From Cinnamomum chago (taxonomy: Eukaryota; Streptophyta; Magnoliopsida; Laurales; Lauraceae), in assembly GCA_038049695.1 (NCBI GenBank), contig CP142456.1:45302001-45366000 (forward strand): 64,000 bases of DNA. The letters run 5' to 3'. A program made the translations under genes and the position numbers. The notes under the pieces are model-generated. The model was not told where the DNA came from and ran no database searches. It worked only from the letters and a program-made list of their open reading frames with translations. Numbering within the stretch: position 1 is the first letter of the stretch; each line of letters begins with the position of its first letter. This document shows, in pieces, positions 22,200 to 32,719 of this stretch.

Positions 22200-22542
22200 C
22201 GCTAGAATGGTTGTCTGGGTGATTTCGGTTACCTAGCGGTCAGATGGCGGTTAGCCGCCGTTGGGTTAGGCGGTTAGCCTCTGGCTGACCGCGGTTGGCC
22301 TGACAGAAAGACAGGTTACTGGAAATATAACCGAAATGATTCGGTTGGCTGGCGGTTAGCCGCCGATGGGGTAGGCGGTTAGCCGCTTGCTAACCGTGAG
22401 GGTGACCGTGTTTTCAGGTGGAAAATGTTGCTCTCTGGAGAAGTAACCGAAATGGATCGGTTGGCTGGTGGTTAGCCGCCGATGGGTTAGGCGGTTAGCC
22501 GCTTGCTAACCGTGAGGCTGACCGTGCTTTCAGGAGGAAAAT
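22200..22542 (-). repeat. About 116-bp tandem repeats with GGCGGTTAGCCGCC palindromes (LTR A)
   Basis: Three imperfect units precede the LTR B insertion; two well-matched ones start near 22331 and 22447. A fourth follows it at 32720-32820. Each unit has a GGCGGTTAGCCGCC-type palindrome and a GCGGTTAGCCGC relative. Confidence 0.8.
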
Positions 22543-22547
22543 GTTGG
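22543..22547. repeat. Target-site duplication, left copy, solo LTR B
   Basis: GTTGG, against GTTGC at 32715-32719. The sister repeat near 22432 reads ATGTTGCTCTCTGG, so GTTGC is the original. Confidence 0.75.
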
Positions 22548-23035
22548 TGTCGCGACCCCGGAATAGATCCCTGGGTCCGCGACGCAGTAGATGATACTTT
22601 CCCACAGGTTCCCGCGGTGAGGATTCCCAAAGACACGCGGAATCTGACTCACACGATCAAGTATGCGGAAGCGTATAGCAAAACACATCAAGATGAGCAC
22701 CAATAAATCTTTAAGTGCTCTAACAATTAATATCGAGGCATAGTATCAAAGAAAGTAGCAAACATGGCATTCCCATTAATATTCAAGTTATAAGACTAAT
22801 AAGAAAACAATTTAAGTTTTGTTACAATTCCAAGAGAGGCCAACAGAGGCCAATACACTTCTCCAAAATAATCAAAATGAACCCCAACGAAAAGGTGACG
22901 ACTCGAGAACCCGCCCGACGTCTAAATGACATCGTCGGGCTGCCACTCTCTCACAGGGGTTGGCTCACAAGCCTCCTCCTGACGCTCCTCCTCAAAGGTA
23001 ACGTCTCCTGCACCTGGGCACCAATAAACAAGGGT

Positions 23036-23051
23036 CAAACACGACGGTTTG
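23036..23051 (-). other. Conserved LTR hairpin (CAAAC/GTTTG) in LTR B
   Basis: CAAAC-ACGACG-GTTTG, the same compensated variant as LTR A. Confidence 0.65.
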
Positions 23052-23918
23052 GCAGGTAATCAATTTAGGCATGAACATGAACAATAACATTTAAAGAAAA
23101 CATGTAAGCAAATCTTTGACATGAAATACTATGACAACTGAGGTACATTTTCAAGAATGCGAACAAAGCCGAGATATCAAAACAAACTAGCATGAGTACA
23201 TAATATATATCATGAATAGTTACAATCCACAAAGAGCCCATCCTTTCTCTATCATTTATATAATGAAAAGAGCAAGCACGCACGACAAGCACGATATACA
23301 TAATATAAGCACGACACGATTTCCCACAAAGACGGGAATTCCGGCCGCGGAACCGGACACGCACGATGTGTAATAAATACACGACCAGTCTGCAGACAGT
23401 CCACATGTTTAAAGACCCCCAGACAGTGGATCAAACCGAAAGGGCAGTCTAAGCTCAGTGGTGTTTACTTAATTCATGAATGCACAAAACACGTGAAACA
23501 CGATCAAAGCATGTCGAGATAAAAAGGGGGAAATCACTTATCAAAACACGGCGGGCACGACTAGCAAGAGGCACAATAATTATGCATAACACGCTTAGGA
23601 AGTGATCCCCTTTTTCTTGAAACAAAACTTCAAAACAAGCTTATACTTGAAATCTAAAACGAGTACACGAGGGTACTTATCGTACCAAAACGGAATTTAA
23701 ACACGAAATCTGACAAGCATGTGTTAAGGCTGCTAATTGACCTTTGTGTAATTGAGACTCCAAATGTCGGAATATACAAGAATTGGTGTCTCTGAAGTTG
23801 GGTTGCATTTCGAAGTCCCATTTACACAATGTCAAGCTAAAACCCTTAACATAGTCTAGTTTTCAACCTTCAAGTCAATACACAACGAAAATAGTTCTAC
23901 TCCCTGAGTCCGACAGGT

Positions 23919-24096
23919 TCGCTCGAGCGAACTTTGTAAGGTGATGACACTTCGCTCGAGCGAGACACTTCGCTCGAGCGGACCTGATAAGGCGTTGACA
24001 CTTCGCTCGAGCGAGACGGTAGCTCGAGCGAATATATAAGGTGCGCTCGAACGGACAGCTCTCTGTCTGCGCTCGGACCAAGCAGAGGCTTGGTCG
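23919..24096 (-). repeat. TCGCTCGAGCGA palindrome cluster in LTR B (split)
   Basis: 12-bp palindromes lie at 23919, 23952, 23970 (last base changed) and 24003, with degenerate copies after. The cluster continues beyond the SIRE-like insertion at 31471-31482 and 31491-31502. Confidence 0.85.
24092..24096. repeat. Target-site duplication, left copy, SIRE-like element
   Basis: GGTCG, repeated exactly at 31469-31473; the last three bases are the start of a TCGCTCGAGCGA palindrome. Confidence 0.92.
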
Positions 24097-24469
24097 TGTT
24101 AGGAATTTTCTAGATTGCAATTTGATGGATGCATTTCATTCTAGCATCATTTGATTCACACACATATGCATTGTTTTGGATAAACTTGAAATCTTGTTTT
24201 ATTCATGCATTGCTTTTAAGATTTGTAAAAGTATTGATTTATGCATGTTTTGGTTTTTATCTTGGATGCATTTGTTTTAAGAAAGAGTTTTCAAGAAATC
24301 AAGCAAGCCTTTGTTTTAAAAGTCTTTGAATCCTTTTAGGCTTTTTGTTTCATGTTTTTATACATCTTAGAATGATTTAAAACATGTGAAAATGCTTGAT
24401 TTTAATGGCCCAAAAGATCCCCAAAGAAAATCTTCAAGAAACCCAAAAAATGGGAAATTCTGGGCAGGC

Positions 24470-24618
24470 CCGGTCAACCGGCCATGTGTGGCCGGTCAAC
24501 CGGCCAAGAGGCCCGGTTAACCGGCCACACAGGGCAGGTCAACCGGGCTGGCACAACGGCTCTTTTTATGACCGTTGTGCTTGGCCGGTCAACCGGCCTG
24601 TCATGGCCGGTCAACCGG
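24470..24618 (+). repeat. CCGGTYAACCGG palindrome cluster
   Basis: Copies lie at 24470, 24492, 24513 (CCGGTTAACCGG, a perfect palindrome), 24585 and 24607; the C variants have one mispair. Spacing is 22, 21, 72 and 22 bp. That is almost the same layout as the CTCGGTCGACCGAG cluster at 16917-17049 but with a different core. The copy in the 3' LTR starts at 29629. Confidence 0.87.
24551..24580 (+). promoter_or_regulatory. GCACAACGG/CCGTTGTGC inverted repeat
   Basis: 9-bp perfect arms (24551-24559, 24572-24580) with a 12-bp spacer, inside the palindrome cluster. AACGG is the core of the plant M-phase MSA element bound by three-repeat MYB proteins; binding here is inference. The copy in the 3' LTR is at 29710-29739. 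Confidence 0.5.
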
Positions 24619-24646
24619 CTAAACTAGCCGTTGGGGCTGTTTTGGC

Positions 24647-24653
24647 TATAAAA
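24647..24653 (+). promoter_or_regulatory. TATA box of the SIRE-like LTR
   Basis: GGCTATAAAAAGG, 29 bp after the last CCGGTCAACCGG. The equivalent in the 3' LTR is 29806-29812. Confidence 0.75.
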
Positions 24654-24814
24654 AGGAGTTCTTTCCCTTTCCAAAAGTTGGGATTTTTAAGCCCCTCCTT
24701 GAGAGGTATTGAGGCATATCAAAAGGGAAAAGAACCAAGGGATGAAGGGGAAGATTAGGAAAGCTAAAGCTTGGATTAATGAAGTTAAACCACCAAGTAG
24801 GCTCTTCCTTTCTT

Positions 24815-25407
24815 AATCATATGTTTTCATGCTTTTGTTTTATTTTTGGTAAATCATTTCTAGCATGTTAAACTATGTTTGTGTTGTGTCCTTAACATGT
24901 GTTATGTTTTGAGTTGATTTATTGTTTTGGATACAACACCATATGATTCAATCCAAGTAGTACTTAACTTTGGTAAATCTAAGTAGATCATGTTAATGGA
25001 AAAATCTTTGAAATCATATGTAACATGATCCATATACTTGGTTGAATCTTTGGTTGCTGTTTTCCATCATAAGAACATCTCTTTCAAAACTAACTTATGT
25101 TTTGGATTCAACTTCTTTACAAATCATATGTTTTCATGTTTTGTTTTATCATTGGTAAATCTTTGTAACATGTTAATATATGATATGTTGTATCCTTAGC
25201 ATATTCTATATTTTGAATAGATCTATTGTTGTGGATACATCACCATTGATTCATCAAAGTAGTACTTTATTGGTAAATCTAAGTAGATCATGTTAATGAA
25301 AGATGTAACATGATTCATATACTTTGTTGAATCTTTGGGTGTTGTTTTTCCATCATAAGAAAATCTCCTTCAAATGTATCTTATGTTTTGGATTCAACAT
25401 CATTACA
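24815..25407 (+). repeat. Two imperfect direct copies of about 300 bp inside the LTR
   Basis: Units start at AATCATATGTTTTCATG (24815) and again at 25122, each running through GGTAAATC, AAGTAGTACTT, a second GGTAAATCTAAGTAG and GGATTCAAC. The minus-strand relative has only one. It accounts for the LTR length difference. Confidence 0.8.
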
Positions 25408-25918
25408 AATCATATGTGTATTATTGTTTTAATGCTTCACAACTTGCCTTACTTTGATTGGTAAATCATTTTCAAGTTGTCCTTATAATTACATATGATT
25501 TGTCCCCTCAATTTCAATCAAATCTATTTTTATGTTTTGAGCTATATTGATGATTTGATTGACATCCCTATGCATCACATGTTTAGAGCTAATCCATTTC
25601 ATACAACTTGTGTAACTTTGATATCATTAACAAGTTGTTACTTTTAACATGTGATTGCATCACATCCTCAATCATAAATGTTTTATGAGCTTAAACTTTC
25701 AAAAGCCTTAGGCATACATTTATGAACTTTCATTTTCAAAATGATTGAGGACCACACACACACACTTCATTTGTTTTCAACTTTGCATTCATAGTGTGAG
25801 TGTGTATTTGTATTTCACTTCCATATCCGCCTATTTAAGAGGCAATGTAATGAGCTAAAATGAATCTCCATCTAGTGTATTAAAGACACAACTTAGTGAG
25901 ATAACCAACCATGTGGTT

Positions 25919-26050
25919 GAAGAGGTTATTGCTTAGCCTATAAAAGCATAGTGTATAGGTTGATGTTAAGCCTTGAAAAACATCAATGTAAAGGTTATTG
26001 CTTAGCCTTGGAAAGCATATTGTAAAGGTTATTGCTTAGCCTATTGAAAA
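25919..26050 (+). repeat. Minisatellite GGTTATTGCTTAGCC
   Basis: About four imperfect units with GGTTATTGCTTAGCCT and AAAGCATA. It is the reverse complement of the array at 15883-16090. Confidence 0.8.
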
Positions 26051-26311
26051 GCATAAATAGTGGAAATCCGGTGGGGTGTTGGATCACAAGCCGGTAGTGG
26101 ATGTAGGCATTGAGGCCGAACCACTATAAATCCTTGTGTGATGGTGCTTGCTTTGTGGTGATTGTTTTCTTTTAGCTTCCGCATTTTGTTTGATAATCAT
26201 CACTTGTGACTAGGTTGTTTTAAAGAAGTTAAAATTGTTAAAATTGGTCATAAAAGAAGCTCACCCTATTCACCCCCCCCTCTAGGGTTCGGATCCCCAT
26301 GGACTTACAAG

Positions 26312-26323
26312 TGGTATCAGAGC
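26312..26323 (+). other. Primer-binding site, SIRE-like element
   Basis: TGGTATCAGAGC, two bases after the LTR. Confidence 0.92.
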
Positions 26324-26478
26324 GGGTTACTCCATTTTAGGGCTTAACAACCCGGAGTTGATCCTTGCTAGATTTGAACCCTAGTGTTGTGTTTTAATTG
26401 CATATCTTTTTAAAGATTTCCACTATGATTGAAAATGATATTTTCCCTAGCCTCTTTGCACCACTCTAAGACTTTTAC

Positions 26479-28692
26479 AAGTTATATCTTCTAGAGTTGG
26501 TGAGTCCTATAAGTGATCTCTCAAGGACACCTTTTCAAGGCTTTAGGTAAATTTTCAAAGGTAGACTATTTGAGTAACCTTAAGGCCTTGATACCCCTAG
26601 ACCAACCTATGCTTTTTAGTTATACCTTTTTGTTGGTCATGTTACATTTGCATTTTGTTTCTTTAAAGTCACATCTTTTAAAATGCAATGTTTCTTTGTG
26701 ATCATTTGATTTTGTCTTCATGAACTTTTATAGTTATATCTCATGGTTTTCAAAATCCTTTGATTGCAACCTTTTCATGACGGATTTGGATTTTGTTCAT
26801 GTAGTTATATCTATTGTAATGCATATCTATTCATGATCAATTGATTGTGATTACAAATGCTTTCATAGCTAGTTTTTCATGATCAATTGATGTTTGTCAT
26901 AGTTAGATCCTTGTTGGAAATCAAATGATATGAATCTATTTAAGTTTTCCATTGATTTACAAGTTATATCTTTTGATATGGAAAATTTGTAAGTGTCTAT
27001 TGTTATTACAAATTGAAAACTTTACAATAGTACACTTCTTGTTTTTCAAAATCACTTGCTCTTAATTCTATAAATGATTCTTTGTTGGAATTTCATACAT
27101 TGAAGTGATTTGAAAAACTTTGGAAAATGTTCTAAGCTTTATTAGTTATATTTATAGAAGCATTTTCCTTGAATTTATTTCCTTGTGCTTAACTATGATT
27201 ATATCATTTGGAAGGAAATAATTTTTACAAACAATTTGCATCTTTGCTCATTTAGTGACATTCCTTATGCAAATTGATTTTGTTGTCTTACATTGCATGG
27301 TTGGATATGGTTTCATTGATTTGCATGTTTGTGCCTTATCTTGGTAGGTTTTCATTAATGCAAATTGATGAGTGTTTATGTGCTTTATAGTAAAATCTTG
27401 TATTTGAGCTTTTTAAGTGCATTTGTGATTTAATGTGCTAAGTTCTTTTGGTATAAATCACATATCCTTTTCCATTGCATTGTAAGCTTAGTACATTTGC
27501 TAAGAGTGGAGATGTTACATGATAGATTGATCCTTTTTAACTTCATACCTTCTTGTGCCTAAATAGTAATATTCTTTTTAATGATTGGTATGAGTTAGAT
27601 CTTGAATGTTGATTGATCCTCTCTATGCAAATGTCAAATTGTTCTATGTATGGTTGTGGTATTTATTATATTTGTTGAAACCATACTAGAACTCAAATCC
27701 ATCCTCTATGCCTTATAGTCATATCTTTTTGGATGGTTATGATGTTGATTCATGTGTATTTTCTAAGTGATTTCATTCTTATACATGTTTCAACTTCATA
27801 GTAGTGATCTTGATCATATGAAACTCTTTGAAATCCATTCCTCATATTTCTATATGTTTGATGGACATCTTAGATGTTGAATTCATATGATTTAGTCACT
27901 TTATAAATTGCATGCATTTCAAAGTCATATCCTTGTGCATTGCAATTTATCTTGTTCATCACTATGCTCAATAGTTAAATCTTTAAAAGTGATGAATATG
28001 CATTTATGATGCTTGATGGAATTTTGTCACATTCTTGCTCTTTATCATGTTATCAAATTCAATTGGATTCAATTGGTATATTGTTTGATTGATTTGATTT
28101 CTTGTGAATGTGATAAAACTTGTGTGCATTGGATTGAACTTGATAAGTAATATGATTGTTCCATGTCACACACCATTAGCATCATAATGCTCATGTTGCC
28201 ACCTCTTTTGCTCATATAGGTATATCTCATGACCACCATGTTTATGTGTTCATATTTTTGGTTGGTTATTAGTTGAGGTTGGCTTCATGCTTGAATTTCA
28301 TTTCACTCATCTTGCACTTTAATAGTCATATTTATTGATTGAATGAAATGATTTTCAAAATCTTACATAGCATATGATTTTCATAAGTTATATTGATTGA
28401 TGCTATGTTTGAGTAAACCCCATATCATGGATAGCTCTAATTTGGATTTCTCATAATAGGTATACCTTTAAATCCATTTTAGAGTGATTGTGTTAATAGT
28501 CATATTCTTAAATCTCAATTGGTATTCCTTGTTTGTCCAATTGATATCCATGATTGCTTTTCTCTTTAGACCTAGCTCTCTTTTGGTAATTTGATCATAT
28601 TGAGCTTTATAGTTATATGAATCTAATCCTTTCCTTGAAGTTGACCCTCACTTGGTTAAACCATCTTCTTCTTGTACCTAATAGTTAAATCT
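26479..28692 (+). repeat. Non-coding domain with about 25 spaced TAGTTATATCT-like motifs
   Basis: Motif variants (AGTTATATCT, AGTCATATCT, AGTTAAATCT, AGGTATATCT and others) occur near 26480, 26617, 26666, 26731, 26802, 26900, 26961, 27142, 27592, 27715, 27920, 27973, 28216, 28322, 28385, 28458, 28497, 28611 and 28680, with weaker ones between. The spaces are mostly 50-120 bp and not otherwise repetitive. No frame longer than about 60 codons. Two other elements here keep the same motifs in the same context. Confidence 0.75.
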
Positions 28693-28735
28693 TTGTCAAA
28701 AGTTTGACAAAAGGAGATAATGGATTGAGGGGGAG

Positions 28736-29243
28736 TGTAAACCTTCATAGGAAGTATTAGTTTTGATCAAATTGACCATTGGATTGCCTTTGAGCCCTTA
28801 GAGACTACTACCTCACATGATAGCCTGTTATGTACTTCATTTTTGATTTCATTTGTTAACAGGTGCTACTAATGGTATTTTCCTTGTTTCATGTGTGTAG
28901 GTACCTTTGCAATTTAATGGCAAAGGGGGAGAAATTATGCAAGTTCTCAAAAGGGTGAAGAGAATGTCCAAGCTTCCTAAGGGGAGAGTTGTGTATGATC
29001 TTCTACAAAGAGAGAGAATGCATACCTTGCCAAAGGGAGAAAGAGGCATGGTCAAAGGGGGAGAGCTAATAGAAGAAAGAAAGCTTGAAGGTTGATCAAG
29101 CTCCAAGCATCATGAAGATTGAAGCCCAAGAGCCCAAGATATGAGAAGAAGCATCCAAGAAGATTTCAAGCCTTGTCCAGCTGAGGGGGAGCTGAAGACT
29201 TAGTCTGTAATTTCAGTGGTGAGTGTGTTTGCCATCAAATTGC
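28736..29243 (+). other. 3' non-coding segment with PPT-like tracts
   Basis: It holds several CAAAGGGGGAGA-like purine tracts (near 28922, 29055 and 29186) before the true PPT. Duplicated PPT-like tracts could be extra plus-strand priming sites. No gene. Confidence 0.55.
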
Positions 29244-29255
29244 AAAGGGGGAGAT
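29244..29255 (+). other. Polypurine tract, SIRE-like element
   Basis: AAAGGGGGAGAT immediately before the 3' LTR. Confidence 0.9.
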
Positions 29256-31468
29256 TGTTAGGAATTTTCTAGATTGCAATTTGATGGATGCATTTCATTC
29301 TAGCATCATTTGATTCACACACATATGCATTGTTTTAGATAAACTTGAAATCTTGTTTTATTCATGCATTGCTTTTAAGATTTGTAAAAGTATTGATTTA
29401 TGCATGTTTTGGTTTTTATCTTGGATGCATTTGTTTTAAGAAAGAGTTTTCAAGAAATCAAGCAAGCCTTTGTTTTAAAAGTCTTTGAATCCTTTTAGGC
29501 TTTTTGTTTCATGTTTTTATACATCTTAGAATGATTTAAAACATGTGAAAATGCTTGATTTTAATGGCCCAAAAGATCCCCAAAGAAAATCTTCAAGAAA
29601 CCCAAAAAATGGGAAATTCTGGGCAGGCCCGGTCAACCGGCCATGTGTGGCCGGTCAACCGGCCAAGAGGCCCGGTTAACCGGCCACACAGGGCAGGTCA
29701 ACCGGGCTGGCACAACGGCTCTTTTTATGACCGTTGTGCTTGGCCGGTCAACCGGCCTGTCATGGCCGGTCAACCGGCTAAACTAGCCGTTGGGGCTGTT
29801 TTGGCTATAAAAAGGAGTTCTTTCCCTTTCCAAAAGTTGGGATTTTTAAGCCCCTCCTTGAGAGGTATTGAGGCATATCAAAAGGGAAAAGAACCAAGGG
29901 ATGAAGGGGAAGATTAGGAAAGCTAAAGCTTGGATTAATGAAGTTAAACCACCAAGTAGGCTCTTCCTTTCTTAATCATATGTTTTCATGCTTTTGTTTT
30001 ATTTTTGGTAAATCATTTCTAGCATGTTAAACTATGTTTGTGTTGTGTCCTTAACATGTGTTATGTTTTGAGTTGATTTATTGTTTTGGATACAACACCA
30101 TATGATTCAATCCAAGTAGTACTTAACTTTGGTAAATCTAAGTAGATCATGTTAATGGAAAAATCTTTGAAATCATATGTAACATGATCCATATACTTGG
30201 TTGAATCTTTGGTTGCTGTTTTCCATCATAAGAACATCTCTTTCAAAACTAACTTATGTTTTGGATTCAACTTCTTTACAAATCATATGTTTTCATGTTT
30301 TGTTTTATCATTGGTAAATCTTTGTAACATGTTAATATATGATATGTTGTATCCTTAGCATATTCTATATTTTGAATAGATCTATTGTTGTGGATACATC
30401 ACCATTGATTCATCAAAGTAGTACTTTATTGGTAAATCTAAGTAGATCATGTTAATGAAAGATGTAACATGATTCATATACTTTGTTGAATCTTTGGGTG
30501 TTGTTTTTCCATCATAAGAAAATCTCCTTCAAATGTATCTTATGTTTTGGATTCAACATCATTACAAATCATATGTGTATTATTGTTTTAATGCTTCACA
30601 ACTTGCCTTACTTTGATTGGTAAATCATTTTCAAGTTGTCCTTATAATTACATATGATTTGTCCCCTCAATTTCAATCAAATCTATTTTTATGTTTTGAG
30701 CTACATTGATGATTTGATTGACATCCCTATGCATCACATGTTTAGAGCTAATCCATTTCATACAACTTGTGTAACTTTGATATCATTAACAAGTTGTTAC
30801 TTTTAACATGTGATTGCATCACATCCTCAATCATAAATGTTTTATGAGCTTAAACTTTCAAAAGCCTTAGGCATACATTTATGAACTTTCATTTTCAAAA
30901 TGATTGAGGACCACACACACACACTTCATTTGTTTTCAACTTTGCATTCATAGTGTGAGTGTGTATTTGTATTTCACTTCCATATCCGCCTATTTAAGAG
31001 GCAATGTAATGAGCTAAAATGAATCTCCATCTAGTGTATTAAAGACACAACTTAGTGAGATAACCAACCATGTGGTTGAAGAGGTTATTGCTTAGCCTAT
31101 AAAAGCATAGTGTATAGGTTGATGTTAAGCCTTGAAAAACATCAATGTAAAGGTTATTGCTTAGCCTTGGAAAGCATATTGTAAAGGTTATTGCTTAGCC
31201 TATTGAAAAGCATAAATAGTGGAAATCCGGTGGGGTGTTGGATCACAAGCCGGTAGTGGATGTAGGCATTGAGGCCGAACCACTATAAATCCTTGTGTGA
31301 TGGTGCTTGCTTTGTGGTGATTGTTTTCTTTTAGCTTCCGCATTTTGTTTGATAATCATCACTTGTGACTAGGTTGTTTTAAAGAAGTTAAAATTGTTAA
31401 AATTGGTCATAAAAGAAGCTCACCCTATTCACCCCCCCCTCTAGGGTTCGGATCCCCATGGACTTACA
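29256..31468 (+). mobile_element. 3' LTR, SIRE-like element
   Basis: 2213 bp, the same length as the 5' LTR. Differences noticed: G/A at about 24176 versus 29335, and T/C at about 25547 versus 30706. Confidence 0.93.
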
Positions 31469-31473
31469 GGTCG
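31469..31473. repeat. Target-site duplication, right copy, SIRE-like element
   Basis: GGTCG, matching 24092-24096. Confidence 0.92.
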
Positions 31474-32714
31474 CTCGAGCGAACCCAGGGGTCGCTCGAG
31501 CGGACAAGCTGCTGCTTGTGCTCGCTGAGTGCGGAAATTTCCTTCCTTTTGTACAACTTCCATTACATTTCTCTCTTTCTTCTCATCCATCAATCACATA
31601 CATTCCCTTGAGCCTTCATGCTCACCAAGGGTTCATTTACCACAATTTCACACATCCAAATCCAACAAAACATGATAATGAAGCTTTTAAATAGATCAAA
31701 TGCACAATTTCTAAAATAACCATGGAATCAAAACACATGCACCTTGAACCTATAAAGATTACTTGCCTTGACCAATGCTAAAATACTTCTCCAAGCACTT
31801 CACTCAAGCTATTCAAGAACTACAAAACCCAAAGAAAACACACAAAACTCAACAAAAATGGAACAAAGACCCATTTTAACAAAAAGGGTTTGAATACTTG
31901 AAAAACAAGATCTTTTAGAATAAAAAAGGCTTTAATAAGATTGTGGTTTGAAACTCTTACATAGAGAAGGTCAAACAAGAGAGGAGAACGAAAATGCGGA
32001 GCTTGTTCCACAAGAAACTCTAAGAAACTTGTATCAATGGAAAGCTTGCAAAGAGATGAAGAAGGTGATAAGCTTGGAATTCTATTTGGAGCTCTCTAGC
32101 CAAAGCATGCAAGTGGAATGAAGAGGAAGAGAAAAGGGTTTCCTTGCCCTAGCTTAAGAGATTGCAGGAATTGGGGGAAATGAATGGAATGAGAGGGAGA
32201 AGGGGCTTTAGTGAAGGAAATGGGCCCCAAATAACCTGAACTTTGAAGTGACCAAAACAAAATCTTGTGGGACTCGGATGACTTCGACGAAGAAGGATAA
32301 AACGATCACCGAAATATCTAGTTTCCAAAAAGTATATTTTTGACATGGTCTTGAGATCTCGAAAATTGTGTCCAGATTTGTGCATAAAAGACAATTTTAC
32401 CCTCTTTGGGCCAAAATATGGGTTTTTGGGCTTCAAACAAGAATAGCCTTAAAATGAAAGTTGTAACACGCCGAAACATCATTCAAATGAAATCAAAATC
32501 ACACTCACACGGAAATCAATACGATCTTCCCAAACTTACACGCGCACTCGAGCCTTTCCGAGTGTGTCTAATTAATACTAAACGTTCTCAAAATCCCCAA
32601 AGCTATGTCCAAGGCTAAACTAATCATTTCTAACCCAACAGCAACTAAACCCACTTAGGACTAAACACATACTAATCGCACGCTAATCGACTTGGTCTAG
32701 GTCGGGGTCTAACA
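31469..32714 (-). mobile_element. Solo LTR B, 5' part
   Basis: Continuation of LTR B with two more TCGCTCGAGCG palindromes at 31471 and 31491. It carries the conserved Ty3 LTR block at 32272-32405 and the 5' terminus at 32714 (minus strand TGTTAGACCCCGACC). No gene. Confidence 0.83.
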
Positions 32715-32719
32715 GTTGC
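32715..32719. repeat. Target-site duplication, right copy, solo LTR B
   Basis: GTTGC; the left copy at 22543-22547 has one change. Confidence 0.75.

Larger units (their letters stand above)
20700..22547 (-). mobile_element. 5' LTR of element A, 3' part
   Basis: Minus orientation; the LTR 3' end is at 20700 (plus strand TGTCGCGACCC). It is interrupted at 22547 by solo LTR B and resumes at 32720. It holds a hairpin at 21247-21262, a TCGCTCGAGCGA palindrome at 22160-22171 and repeats with GGTTAGCCGCC. Reassembled, the LTR is about 3.3 kb. Confidence 0.85.
22548..24096 (-). mobile_element. Solo LTR B, 3' part
   Basis: A Ty3 LTR in minus orientation inside LTR A. Its 3' end is at 22548 (plus strand TGTCGCGACCCCGG) and its 5' start at 32714. 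It is broken by the SIRE-like element 24097-31468. Without that insertion it is about 2.79 kb. No PBS, PPT or internal region, so it is a solo LTR. Confidence 0.85.
24097..26309 (+). mobile_element. 5' LTR, SIRE-like element
   Basis: TGTTAGGAATTTT ... CATGGACTTACA. In order: palindrome cluster 24470-24618, TATA box 24647, direct duplication 24815-25407, minisatellite 25919-26050, C-run and CTCTAGGG near the end. Confidence 0.93.
24097..31468 (+). mobile_element. Complete gene-less SIRE-like copia derivative
   Basis: The element is 7372 bp: LTRs 24097-26309 and 29256-31468 (each 2213 bp; I noticed two differences), PBS 26312-26323, internal region 26310-29255, PPT 29244-29255, TSD GGTCG. The internal region has no gag or pol. 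Compared with the minus-strand relative at 12201-17564, the gag is missing between about 26470 and 26540 while the non-coding 3' domain is kept. It is therefore a non-autonomous derivative, and near-identical LTRs mean a recent insertion. Proteins must have come from another element (inference). Confidence 0.93.

Noticed and set aside
24396-24758. 120-codon plus-strand frame (identical copy at 29555-29917)
   Set aside because: It translates the palindrome cluster of the SIRE-like LTR into a Pro/Gly/Asn-rich string; it lies across the TATA box and is promoter DNA.
31458-31694. Plus-strand frame crossing the SIRE-like LTR end
   Set aside because: It spans the element/LTR B junction and a palindrome cluster; no domain.
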